In this document: positions 9,125-17,987 of the stretch, one piece after another | Position numbering within the stretch: position 1 is the stretch's first letter | Layout of the letters: each line of letters starts with the position of its first letter | From: Paraburkholderia aspalathi | GTDB lineage: Bacteria; Pseudomonadota; Gammaproteobacteria; Burkholderiales; Burkholderiaceae | Reading direction: 5' to 3' | Assembly (NCBI RefSeq): GCF_900116445.1 | Contig: NZ_FPBH01000042.1 | Location: 1-64,000, forward strand | DNA: 64,000 bases | Program-made: the position numbers and the translations under genes | Notes under the pieces: generated by a model | What the model saw: the letters and a program-made list of their open reading frames with translations, nothing else | The model's database searches: none | Told to the model about the DNA's origin: nothing

Positions 9125-11626
9125 ATGGGACAGCATCGAAAGACCGGCGCCGGCAATGGCAGCCGTAGCAGCCGCGGCGCTTTGCGCGCGCGGCAGCCGG
9201 CACACTTCGCGCGGCATATTGCAACGGCTGCGCTGATCTCGGCGGGTCTGCCGTTCAATGTCGCGCTGGCCGCCGATGCGCCATCCGCTTCGGCAGCGTC
9301 GCCGCGCAAGAGCTACGACATTCCGGCTGGCCCGCTCGAAGCGGCGCTCAATCGCTTCGGACGGGAGAGCGGACTGCTGCTGTCGTTTCCCGCGGCGCTG
9401 ACCGACGGCCGCATGAGTGAAGGTCTGCGCGGCGATTACGACATACAGCAAGGCTTCGATCGAATCCTGCGCGGCACGGGGCTCGGCGCGGTGCAACAGT
9501 CCAATGGCAGCTATACGCTCGAGCAGCGTACTGAGCCTTCAGCGGACATTGGCAACGGGAACGGCACCACCCTCCCCGCCGTGACCGTCAGTTCGTCGAC
9601 GGTGAAAGCCGGCAGCTACCGGCCACCTGCCGACGCAGTGGTGACGCGTTCGGATACACCGGTGCTCGACACGGCCCAAGCCGTCAACATCGTGCCGGCT
9701 CAGGTATTGCACGACCAACGTCCGCGCAATCTGGACGACGCGCTCGCGAACGTGAGCGGCATCGTGCAAGGCAATACGCTGGCCGGCACGCAGGACACCT
9801 TGCTCAAGCGCGGTTTTGGCGGCAATCGCGACGGTTCGATCATGCACAACGGCATGCCGCTTGTGCAGGGGCGCGCGCTGAACGCAGCCGCTGACAGTGT
9901 CGAAGTACTCAAAGGTCCGACTTCGCTGCTGTACGGAATCATGGATCCGGGCGGCGTTGTCAATGTGGTGAGCAAGCAACCCTTGCTCAAACCGTATCAC
10001 GCGATCTCCGTGCTCGGCTCGACCTACGGACACGGTCGCAATGGAGCCGGCGCGACGTTCGATACGACCGGGCCGATCGGCGACTCCGGCCTCGCCTACC
10101 GGCTGGTCGTCGATCAGACCGACGAACAATACTGGCGCAACTTCGGCGAACATCGCGAGACGCTCGTGGCGCCGTCGCTGGCATGGTATGGACGCGATAC
10201 GCAGGTGGTGGTGTCGTACGAATACCGAAAGTTTCTCTATCCGTTCGACCGCGGCACGGCGCTCGACCCGAAGACCAACAAGCCGCTCGCGATCTCGAGC
10301 CGCGAACGTCTCGACGAACCGTTCAACGAAATGGACGGCGAATCGAACCTCGCGCAGATCAGCGTCGACCATCAGATCAACGCCAACTGGAAGGCGCACT
10401 TCGGCTACAGCTACAACCGCGAGACCTACGACGCGGGTCAGTTACGCGTGCAAGGCATCAACAGCACGACGGGTGCCGTGTCGCGCAGCAACGATGCGAC
10501 GCATGGCGCGCTCAGCACGGACAGCTACGCGATCGCCTATGTGGACGGCCATGTCGACATTGCCGGCTTGCGCAACGATTTGCAGGTCGGTATCGACGAC
10601 GAATACCGCCGCATCTATCGCAAGGACTTGCTGCGCCAGGCCACGAAATATCCGTTCAACTATTTCCGTCCGGTCTACGGTCTGGAGAGTCCGTCGACCA
10701 CGGTGTCGGCCAGCGACAGCGATCAGACCGACACGCTGCACGACCGCTCGCTCTTCTTCCAGGACAGTTTGCACCTCACCGACAAATGGATCCTGATCGG
10801 CGGCGCGCGCTTTCTGAGCTACAACCAGATCGCGGGAAAGGGCCGGCCATTTGTCGTCAATACCGACATTAACGGCGCCAAATGGCTGCCGCGCGCGGGC
10901 GTGGTTTACAAATGGACCGACACGGTGTCGCTATACGGGAGCTACACGCAGTCGCTCAAACCGACTTCGACGATCGCGCCGCTGTCTTCGGGCGTGGTAA
11001 TCGATTCATCGGTGCTGCCTGAGGAAGCCACGTCGTGGGAGCTCGGCGCCAAGGTGGCGATGCCCAACGGCCTGAGCGGCACGCTGGCGTTATTCAATAT
11101 CGACAAGAAGAACGTGCTGGTGCAGCAGTACAACGACACGACCAAGCAGACCGACTGGCGCACGGCCGGCAAAGCGCGCTCGCGCGGCGTGGAACTCGAC
11201 GTGGCCGGCCAGATCGGCCAGCACTGGAGCGTGATTGCGAGCTACGCGTACATCGACGCGAAGACCACCGAGGACCCGCTTTACGCCGGCAAGCGTTTGT
11301 GGAACGCCCCGCAGAATACTGCATCGCTTGCGGCGGTGTACGACTTCGGCACGATCTTCGGTGGCGATCAGTTGCGAGTCGGCGCCGGCGCGCATTACGT
11401 CGGCCCACGGCCGGGCGATTCGGCCAACAGCTTTACGCTACCGGCCTACACCGTCGCCGACGCCTTCGCCACGTACGAGACGAAACTTGGCAATCGGCAT
11501 CTGTCGTTCCAGCTCAACGTGAAAAATCTGTTCAACAAGACTTATTACCCGTCGAGCGTGAACAAGTATTTCGTGTCGGTTGGCGACGCACGTCAGGTCT
11601 CTTTGCTGTCGACGCTCGAGTTCTAG
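9125..11626 (+). CDS. TonB-dependent siderophore receptor with STN signalling domain
   Basis: An 833-residue outer-membrane receptor. A basic leader with a hydrophobic stretch ends near AALA/ADAP (~45-52). It is followed by the STN secretin/TonB domain (YDIPAGPLEAALNRFGRESG, ~62-130), a plug domain (LDDALANVSGIVQG, PTSLLYGIMDPGGVVNVVSKQP) and a 22-strand barrel ending in LLSTLEF with terminal Phe. The STN domain marks it as a transducer working with the FecI/FecR pair. Overall it resembles FhuE/FpvA-type hydroxamate receptors, but the ligand cannot be fixed. A longer in-frame start at 9050 was rejected because it adds non-leader sequence. Confidence 0.9.
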   Translation: MGQHRKTGAGNGSRSSRGALRARQPAHFARHIATAALISAGLPFNVALAADAPSASAASPRKSYDIPAGPLEAALNRFGRESGLLLSFPAALTDGRMSEGLRGDYDIQQGFDRILRGTGLGAVQQSNGSYTLEQRTEPSADIGNGNGTTLPAVTVSSSTVKAGSYRPPADAVVTRSDTPVLDTAQAVNIVPAQVLHDQRPRNLDDALANVSGIVQGNTLAGTQDTLLKRGFGGNRDGSIMHNGMPLVQGRALNAAADSVEVLKGPTSLLYGIMDPGGVVNVVSKQPLLKPYHAISVLGSTYGHGRNGAGATFDTTGPIGDSGLAYRLVVDQTDEQYWRNFGEHRETLVAPSLAWYGRDTQVVVSYEYRKFLYPFDRGTALDPKTNKPLAISSRERLDEPFNEMDGESNLAQISVDHQINANWKAHFGYSYNRETYDAGQLRVQGINSTTGAVSRSNDATHGALSTDSYAIAYVDGHVDIAGLRNDLQVGIDDEYRRIYRKDLLRQATKYPFNYFRPVYGLESPSTTVSASDSDQTDTLHDRSLFFQDSLHLTDKWILIGGARFLSYNQIAGKGRPFVVNTDINGAKWLPRAGVVYKWTDTVSLYGSYTQSLKPTSTIAPLSSGVVIDSSVLPEEATSWELGAKVAMPNGLSGTLALFNIDKKNVLVQQYNDTTKQTDWRTAGKARSRGVELDVAGQIGQHWSVIASYAYIDAKTTEDPLYAGKRLWNAPQNTASLAAVYDFGTIFGGDQLRVGAGAHYVGPRPGDSANSFTLPAYTVADAFATYETKLGNRHLSFQLNVKNLFNKTYYPSSVNKYFVSVGDARQVSLLSTLEF

Positions 11627-11694
11627 GCCGTACCGCGATCGCACCTCGCACTCAATACACCCATTCCCTTGATCAACACGAGACCGGAATCGTC

Positions 11695-12456
11695 ATGAAA
11701 CTTCAGAATCGCCGCGCTGAACAGAGCTCAGCGCCCATACGTAAGCGCCGAACATTTCTCACCGCAGCAGCGGGCCTTGGCGCCCTGCTGGCGGTCACGA
11801 CACCTGCAGCAAGCGCGGCAACGAGCGGACCACGCACGGGGAAGAAAATCGTGATGGTTGTGCAGCTCAACGGGCCGAGCCTGACTGTCGACCAGAGGAT
11901 CGCGGCACACCTTGAAGCGCGAGGTTATAGCGTGCGCATGCTGGACCAGGCGCAACCGCCGGAGGCAGTTGGCGATGCGGATCTCGTTGTTATTTCATCG
12001 ACGGTCTCATCGAAACAGGTAGTAGGTGGCTGGCGCTACCTGGCCAAACCGTTGTTGACATGGGAGAACGATTTACTCGACGACTTCGCGATGACGGGCA
12101 AGCGTCACGACGTCGATTTCGGCGAAGCGGAGAAGGAACGTTACCTGTGGCTGGTCAATGCACCGCACCCGATCGCAGCCGGTTTACCGGCAGGCGTAGC
12201 GAACGTATATGTCAAACAGGCCGCGATGAGCTGGGGCAAACCGGGCTTGGGCGCGACGACGATTGCAACGCTGTATGGCCAACCGGAAAAGGCGGCAATC
12301 TTCGCGTACGAGAAAGGTGCGACGATGGACTACGAATCGCTGGCCCCCGCACGCCGCGTGATGTTTTTCCTGAACAACGACACCTTCGCCAACTTGTCGC
12401 CGGCGGGAAACAGCCTGTTCGACGCAGCAGTGGATTGGGCGCTGGGCTTAAGTTGA
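11695..12456 (+). CDS. Tat-exported protein with a ThuA/amidotransferase-like fold
   Basis: A 253-residue protein with a twin-arginine leader (IRKRRTFLTAAAGLGALLA, cleavage near ASA/ATS at ~40). The mature part (KKIVMVVQLNGPSLTVDQRIAAHLEARGYSV, ADLVVISSTVSS, ARRVMFFLNNDTFANLS) looks like the flavodoxin-like fold of ThuA or class I amidotransferase relatives, without an obvious catalytic cysteine. It starts 68 bases after the receptor and probably belongs to the same transcript. A periplasmic role in processing the siderophore or its ligand is possible but is inference only. Confidence 0.65.
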   Translation: MKLQNRRAEQSSAPIRKRRTFLTAAAGLGALLAVTTPAASAATSGPRTGKKIVMVVQLNGPSLTVDQRIAAHLEARGYSVRMLDQAQPPEAVGDADLVVISSTVSSKQVVGGWRYLAKPLLTWENDLLDDFAMTGKRHDVDFGEAEKERYLWLVNAPHPIAAGLPAGVANVYVKQAAMSWGKPGLGATTIATLYGQPEKAAIFAYEKGATMDYESLAPARRVMFFLNNDTFANLSPAGNSLFDAAVDWALGLS

Positions 12457-12477
12457 AGAACACGATCACAGCGGAGG

Positions 12478-12514
12478 ATAAAACCGAGCGCGAAAACAAA
12501 GTGATCGGTTTTAT
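12478..12514. terminator. hairpin after the iron-signalling operon
   Basis: Arms ataaaaccga (12478-12487) and tcggttttat (12505-12514) pair over 10 bp. It lies 21 bases after the stop of the last operon gene. The T run is inside the stem, so this may act as a bidirectional terminator; efficiency is uncertain. Confidence 0.45.
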
Positions 12515-12666
12515 GAACTGCTCTTCGGCGCGCGCAGCGCCGCCGGAAGTATGACGCCCTTGTCACAAGCACGTGCATGGGCACGAACACAGATTCCAGA
12601 TGCACCACTACCCGTAGCAGACCACGGTGCCCAGTTAGCATTAGCGGTTTGAGCTGCTTTCTCTTG

Positions 12667-12720
12667 CCTACTTCTCTTTGCAGCCGGCAAAGAGAAGTAG
12701 GTGCCGCCCCGCACAGGGGC
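12667..12720. repeat. Burkholderia-type intergenic double-hairpin repeat
   Basis: A perfect 14-bp stem (arms 12667-12680 and 12688-12701, loop cagccgg) is followed at once by a second hairpin gcccc-gcaca-ggggc (12706-12720). I recall this combination as a dispersed intergenic repeat in Burkholderia and Paraburkholderia genomes. It lies between a plus-strand operon and the convergent DUF4148 gene. The remainder of 12457-12782 holds no gene. Confidence 0.6.
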
Positions 12721-12782
12721 AACGCTAATAGACGAAAAGCAAATCAAGGAAAGGCCAACACCGCGTGAGTCCGGATGCAGCA

Positions 12783-13055
12783 TCAATTAGAAGCCGCCGC
12801 AGCCTGATCCGCAGCAGTCTTCACAGCGCCATCCCCCCCATGCTGAATAGCATAAATCTGCCGATTCCGAGCAATCTCCCTGGCCGTAGGCGGATAGTCA
12901 TTATTAGACGTAGGCACGACCCCTTCAGCCTGAGCCTGCTTCAACTGAGCAATGACCTCAGCACGGGTCAACCCTGACGGATTTGATTGAGCAAACGCAG
13001 TAGCCCCAAACGGCAGGCTAAGAGCAGCAACAGCAATAGCGGTAAGCAATTTCAT
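12783..13055 (-). CDS. DUF4148 domain secreted protein
   Basis: A 90-residue protein with a Sec signal peptide (MKLLTAIAVAALSLPFGATAFAQ, ~22 residues). The conserved DUF4148 core follows: LTRAEVIAQLKQAQAEG, then NDYPPTAREIARNRQIYAIQHG. The family is abundant in Burkholderiaceae, exported, and of unknown function. The gene is divergent from the RND efflux operon, and the shared promoter region carries a long inverted repeat (13144-13215), so joint control by the two-component system at 19-21 kb is likely. Confidence 0.88.
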   Translation of the reverse strand: MKLLTAIAVAALSLPFGATAFAQSNPSGLTRAEVIAQLKQAQAEGVVPTSNNDYPPTAREIARNRQIYAIQHGGDGAVKTAADQAAAASN

Positions 13056-13143
13056 GATGTCTCTCCGATGAAGTGCAAGAAATGAGTGGCTTGAACCACG
13101 CTTCCCATTCTTGTCATTTCACCTGTCGGAGCACTGACCCGAA

Positions 13144-13215
13144 GATTACTGTTTTGTTATCTACACACCTGGCCTAAGCACAAATCAAAAAAAACCAGAT
13201 AACAGAACGGTAATC
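13144..13215. promoter_or_regulatory. 19-bp inverted repeat in the DUF4148/RND divergent promoter
   Basis: Arms 13144-13162 and 13197-13215 match at 17 of 19 positions (consensus gattacYgttYtgttatct on opposite strands) with a 34-bp spacer. One arm faces each divergent gene. A related box, gattacgatttggtaatg, occurs before the response-regulator gene at 21725-21742. A site for that regulator is the simplest reading. Otherwise 13056-13339 shows no gene. Confidence 0.55.
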
Positions 13216-13339
13216 AACCGGACCACACCCGGTAAGCGCGCAAACGCCACACTCCTGACCAACGAAGAAGCCCGCGCCCCGCGCCACCAGGCGCATCAAC
13301 CCCCGCGCGCCTCCCTCTGCCTCTTTTCAGGAAACCGTC

Positions 13340-16300
13340 ATGTGGATCGTCAAGCTCGCGCTGCGCCGCCCATATACATTCGTGGTCCTCGCGGTGTTGA
13401 TCTTTATCGTCGGCCCTCTTGCGATACTGCGCACGCCGACCGATATCTTTCCGAACATCGACATCCCGGTGGTCAGCATCGTCTGGACGTTTAACGGCTT
13501 TTCCGCCCAGGATATGGCCAACCGCATCACCTCGAACTACGAGCGCGCGCTGACCTCCGACGTCGACGATATCGAGCATATCGAGTCGCAATCGCTGAAC
13601 GGCGTCTCGGTGGTGAAGATCTTTTTCCACCCCGGCGCGGACATCAATCGCGCGATCGCCGAAGCGGCCTCCAATTCCGCGTCGATCCTGCGCGTGCTGC
13701 CGCCTGGCACGCTGCCACCGAACATCATCACGTACAACGCGTCGACGGTGCCGATCCTGCAGCTCGGACTCTCCAGCGACACGCTGTCCGAACAGCAGCT
13801 CTACGACCTCGGCAACAGCCAGATCCGCACGCAACTCGCGACGGTGCAAGGCGCGGCGGTGCCGCTGCCGTTCGGTGGCAAGGTACGGCAGATCATGGTC
13901 GATATCGATCCGCGCGCGCTGCAGGCTAAAGGGCTTGCCCCGCTCGATGTGGTCAACGCCGTCAACGCACAGAACCTGATTCTGCCGGGCGGCACCGCCA
14001 AGATCGGCACGAAGGAATACAACGTGCAGATGAACGGCAGCACCGACACGGTGGCCGCGCTGAACGACCTGCCCATCAAAACGGTAGCCGGCGGCGTGGT
14101 GTACGTGCGCGACGTCGCCCATGTGCGCGACGGCTATGCGCCGCAAACCAATATCGTGCGCAGCAACGGCAAACGCGCCGCATTGCTCACCGTCGAAAAA
14201 TCCGGCAGCACGTCCACGTTGACCATCATCCAGCAGGTCAAGGAGATGCTGCCGCATATCGCGGCGGGTTTGCCGAGTGCGCTGCATATCACCGCGCTGT
14301 CCGATCAATCGGTTTTCGTGAAGTCGGCGGTAATGGGTGTGGCGCGTGAGGCCGTGATCGCCGCGGCGTTGACAGCTTTGATGATCCTGCTATTTCTCGG
14401 CAGCTGGCGCGCCACATTGATCATCGCGGTGTCGATTCCGCTCGCGGTGCTGACCTCACTGATCGCACTGTCCGCGCTCGGCCAGACCATCAACATCATG
14501 ACGCTCGGTGGTCTCGCGCTCGCGGTGGGTATTCTCGTCGACGACGCCACCGTCGCGATCGAAAACATCACGCACCATCTGGAAAACGGCGAGCCGTTGC
14601 ACGACGCGATTCTGAACGGCTCCGGCGAAATTGCCGTGCCGACTTTCGTCTCGACACTGTCGATCTGTATCGTGTTCGTGCCGATGTTTCTGCTCTCCGG
14701 CGTTGCCCGCTATCTCTTCGTGCCGCTCGCCGAAGCGGTGGTGTTCGCGATGATCGCGTCGTATTTCTTCTCGCGCACGCTGGTGCCGACCCTCGCGATG
14801 TACCTGATGCGTGCGCGCAGTAACGCGCCGGCCACGGGCAACGGCCCGATTGCGCGCCTGGTCCGCTTCCAGGTCGCCTTCGAACATCGCTTCGAAAGGT
14901 TGCGCGAACGCTATCGCGGCGTGCTCGGTTCGGCAATCGCGAGCCCGCGCCGTTTCATTGCGGTCTTCCTGCTGCTGTGTATCGGTTCGCTCGTGCTGGT
15001 GCCATTTGCCGGCCGCGATTTCTTCCCCGCGGTCGATACCGGCGAGATCCGCCTGCATCTGCGCGCACCGACCGGCACGCGTATCGAAGACACGGCGCGC
15101 ATCACCGATGAAGTCGAAGCCCGTGTGCGCAGCGTGATTCCGAAGCAGGAACTCGCGGCCATGCTCGACAACATCGGCGTGCCGGTGAGCGGTATCAACC
15201 TGACCTACGATTCATCCGACCCGATCGGCCCGGAAGACGCCGACGTGATGATCACGCTCGCAGCCGGACACAAGCCCACCGCCGCCTATGTGGCGACGCT
15301 GCGCACCACGCTATCCAAAGATTTCCCCGGCGTCGCGTTTGCCTTCCTGCCCGCCGATATCGTCAGTCAGATTCTCAACTTCGGCTTGCCTGCGCCGATC
15401 GATATCCAGATCGTCGGCAACAAGCTCGACGCCAATCGCGTCGTGGCGAACCGCTTGCTCGCTCAACTGCGCGGTGTGCGCGGTCTCGTCGATGCACGCA
15501 TCCAGCAACCGGGCGACGAACCCGCGATCAATGTGAATGTCGACCGTACGCGAGCGATTCAGGCCGGCCTGTTGCAACGCGACGTGTCGCAGAACCTGCT
15601 GATCGCGCTCTCAGGCAGTTCGCAGACCACGCCGAATTTCTGGCTCGATCCGCACAACGGTGTCAGCTATCCGCTGATGGCGATGATGCCGCAGTACGAC
15701 ATCAACTCGCTGCAGGCGCTGGCAAATATTCCGGTCGCGCAGAACGGTGGCGCAAGTGCGGGCGTGGCGACGGCGTCCGCTGCGGCAACCGGCAACGGCC
15801 CCGCTCCGCAGAACCTGCTCGGCGCGATGAGCACGCTGACACGCGTCACCCAGCAAGCCGTCGTCTCGCACTACAACGTGCAGCCGGTGCTCGATATTTT
15901 CGCGTCTGCCCAAGGGCGCGACCTCGGCGGCGTGGCGACCGACGTGAATCGGCTCGTCGATCAGATCCGGCCGCAATTGCCGCCGGGCGCGTCGATCGTG
16001 GTGCGCGGCCAGGTGCAGGCGATGCACGATTCGTTCAGCGGCCTCGCAAGCGGTCTCGTGTTCGCGATTGCCCTCGTCTATCTGCTGATGGTCGTCAATT
16101 TTCAGTCGTGGATCGATCCGTTCATCACCATCAGCGGTTTGCCGGGCTCGCTCGCGGGGATTGCGTGGATGTTGTTCAGCACCGGCACGAGCCTGAGTGT
16201 GCCGGCGCTGACCGGCACCATTCTGTGTATCGGCATTGCCACGGCCAACAGCATTCTCGTGATCAACACCGCGCGTGAATTCCACCACGGCGGCAAACCA

Positions 16301-16585
16301 CCGTTGCAGGCCGCCCTCGAGGCAGGCTTCAGCCGCTTCCGTCCGGTGCTGATGACCGCGCTCGCCATGCTGATCGGCATGCTGCCGATGGCGCTCGGAC
16401 TCGGCGACGGCGGCGAACAGAACGCGCCGCTCGGCCGCGCGGTGATCGGCGGCCTTGCGCTTGGCACGGTGTCCACCTTGCTGTTTGTTCCGGTCGTCTA
16501 CGGGATGGTGCATGCGTGGCTCGACAAACGCCGCGCAGCTCGCACCGCCGCAGAAGAATCCCGCGTTCCCGCCCGCACACTTTGA
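13340..16585 (+). CDS. RND efflux transporter, inner-membrane pump
   Basis: A 1081-residue protein with RND architecture. TM1 (LRRPYTFVVLAVLIFIVG) is followed by the first large periplasmic domain (PNIDIPVVSIVW...). A TM2-6 bundle at ~335-480 carries the signature LAVGILVDDATVAIENI with the intramembrane acidic pair. TM7 is at ~535-560, then a second periplasmic domain, and TM8-12 are at ~900-1065. The length fits the family. It uses the proton gradient to pump substrates with the adaptor and outer-membrane channel encoded next. Substrate is unknown; the linked IrlRS-like regulators suggest metals or envelope stress, but the pump lacks the features I would use to call it a CzcA-type metal exporter. 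Confidence 0.92.
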   Translation: MWIVKLALRRPYTFVVLAVLIFIVGPLAILRTPTDIFPNIDIPVVSIVWTFNGFSAQDMANRITSNYERALTSDVDDIEHIESQSLNGVSVVKIFFHPGADINRAIAEAASNSASILRVLPPGTLPPNIITYNASTVPILQLGLSSDTLSEQQLYDLGNSQIRTQLATVQGAAVPLPFGGKVRQIMVDIDPRALQAKGLAPLDVVNAVNAQNLILPGGTAKIGTKEYNVQMNGSTDTVAALNDLPIKTVAGGVVYVRDVAHVRDGYAPQTNIVRSNGKRAALLTVEKSGSTSTLTIIQQVKEMLPHIAAGLPSALHITALSDQSVFVKSAVMGVAREAVIAAALTALMILLFLGSWRATLIIAVSIPLAVLTSLIALSALGQTINIMTLGGLALAVGILVDDATVAIENITHHLENGEPLHDAILNGSGEIAVPTFVSTLSICIVFVPMFLLSGVARYLFVPLAEAVVFAMIASYFFSRTLVPTLAMYLMRARSNAPATGNGPIARLVRFQVAFEHRFERLRERYRGVLGSAIASPRRFIAVFLLLCIGSLVLVPFAGRDFFPAVDTGEIRLHLRAPTGTRIEDTARITDEVEARVRSVIPKQELAAMLDNIGVPVSGINLTYDSSDPIGPEDADVMITLAAGHKPTAAYVATLRTTLSKDFPGVAFAFLPADIVSQILNFGLPAPIDIQIVGNKLDANRVVANRLLAQLRGVRGLVDARIQQPGDEPAINVNVDRTRAIQAGLLQRDVSQNLLIALSGSSQTTPNFWLDPHNGVSYPLMAMMPQYDINSLQALANIPVAQNGGASAGVATASAAATGNGPAPQNLLGAMSTLTRVTQQAVVSHYNVQPVLDIFASAQGRDLGGVATDVNRLVDQIRPQLPPGASIVVRGQVQAMHDSFSGLASGLVFAIALVYLLMVVNFQSWIDPFITISGLPGSLAGIAWMLFSTGTSLSVPALTGTILCIGIATANSILVINTAREFHHGGKPPLQAALEAGFSRFRPVLMTALAMLIGMLPMALGLGDGGEQNAPLGRAVIGGLALGTVSTLLFVPVVYGMVHAWLDKRRAARTAAEESRVPARTL

Positions 16586-16604
16586 CTCCGACGAGAACTA
16601 GCTC

Positions 16605-17960
16605 ATGAACAATCCATCACTTCCGCCGGACCTCGGCGACCGGTCTGAACCGGCTGTTGAGGCTGATCGAGCCGCAGAAGCTGCTCGAGCCGCAGATACC
16701 GTGCATGGCACTGAGGCCGCTCAAGCAGCTCCGTCCGCTCAGCCCGCGAGCGGCAACGAATACTCGCATCCCAACGCCGCCGGCACCGCACGCTCCGCTG
16801 ACATGACCCGAAGCCCCAATTCGCGCCGCCGCGTGTGGCCGTTCGCATTGGCTGGCCTCGCCGCAGCGTTACTGATCGTGGGCATCGTGCCGCGTCTGCA
16901 CGCAAGCGCCGCGCTGACACAACAGACGCAAGCGCAAAGCGTGCTCAGTGTGTCGGTGGTCACGCCGCGCCCGGCGCCGGCCGTCAACGAGCTGCTGCTG
17001 CCCGGCGCGGTAACACCGTTCGCCGAAGCGTCGATCTATGCGCGCACGAGCGGCTATCTCGCACACTGGAACACCGACATCGGCGCCCAGGTGAAAAGCG
17101 GCCAGACGCTCGCCACGATCGACGCGCCCGATCTAGACGCACAACTGCGCCAGGCCCGTGCCGACGAAGCCACCGCGCAGGCCAACTTCGACTTCGCGAA
17201 GACCACCGCACAACGCTGGCAGGAGATGCTGAAAACGCAATCGGTCGCGCAGCAGGACGCCGATACGAAGGTCAGCGACATGGAAGCGCGTCGCGCAATG
17301 CTGGCGTCGGCTCAGGCCAATGTCGCGCATCTTGCCGAGCTGGTGTCGTACGAGAAGATCACGGCTCCGTTCGACGGCACGATCACCGCGCGCAACGTCG
17401 ATGTCGGTGCACTCGTGACGGCGGGCGGCACGCCCGGCACGGCAGGTATGTCCGGCGAGCTGTTTCATATCCAGCAGACCGGCGTGCTGCGCGTGTTCGT
17501 CGACGTACCGCAGAACGATGCACCCTACGTCACGCCCGACACCGGCGTATATCTGACCGCCCAGCAATATCCCGGGAGGCGCATCGCCGCAAAAGTGGCG
17601 CGCACAACCGGTTCGATCGATCCGTCGAGCCGCACGCTGCGCGTCGAGGTCGACGTCGATAACAAGGATGGTGCGTTGATGCCAGGTGCGTACGTGCAGG
17701 TGCATCTGCAGTTGCGGTCGACCACACCCGCGCTCGATCTGCCTGTGAGCGCCCTGCTCTTCCGCCCCGACGGCGTGACGGTCGCCGTGGTCGACGGCAA
17801 TGGCCGTGCGGCGCTCAAGACGGTGCACATCGGCCGCGATTTCGGCACGCATGTGGAAATCACCACGGGCCTCGCGGCGACCGACCGCGTGATCGATAAC
17901 CCCGGCGATTCGCTGAGCACAGGCCAGCTCGTGCAGATCGCGCCGGCCACGCATAGCTGA
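16605..17960 (+). CDS. RND periplasmic adaptor (membrane fusion protein)
   Basis: A 451-residue HlyD/AcrA-type adaptor. An Ala/Glu-rich, probably cytoplasmic tail of ~70 residues is unusually long. It precedes one membrane anchor (VWPFALAGLAAALLIVGIVP). Then come a lipoyl domain (GYLAHWNTDIGAQVKSGQTLATIDAPDLDAQL), a helical hairpin (~190-250), and beta-barrel and membrane-proximal domains (ISYEKITAPFDGTITARNVDVG; GVTVAVVDGNGRAALKTVHIG). It starts 19 bases after the pump gene and bridges pump and channel. A shorter start inside the Ala-rich tail cannot be excluded. Confidence 0.9.
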   Translation: MNNPSLPPDLGDRSEPAVEADRAAEAARAADTVHGTEAAQAAPSAQPASGNEYSHPNAAGTARSADMTRSPNSRRRVWPFALAGLAAALLIVGIVPRLHASAALTQQTQAQSVLSVSVVTPRPAPAVNELLLPGAVTPFAEASIYARTSGYLAHWNTDIGAQVKSGQTLATIDAPDLDAQLRQARADEATAQANFDFAKTTAQRWQEMLKTQSVAQQDADTKVSDMEARRAMLASAQANVAHLAELVSYEKITAPFDGTITARNVDVGALVTAGGTPGTAGMSGELFHIQQTGVLRVFVDVPQNDAPYVTPDTGVYLTAQQYPGRRIAAKVARTTGSIDPSSRTLRVEVDVDNKDGALMPGAYVQVHLQLRSTTPALDLPVSALLFRPDGVTVAVVDGNGRAALKTVHIGRDFGTHVEITTGLAATDRVIDNPGDSLSTGQLVQIAPATHS

Positions 17961-17987
17961 GCGCCAGTCATCGAAAGGATGAGCCGA

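Noticed and set aside
11035..11694. Long in-frame extension before the Tat-exported protein
   Set aside because: It lies inside the TonB receptor gene in another frame and has typical Arg-rich shadow composition; the Tat leader fixes the start at 11695.
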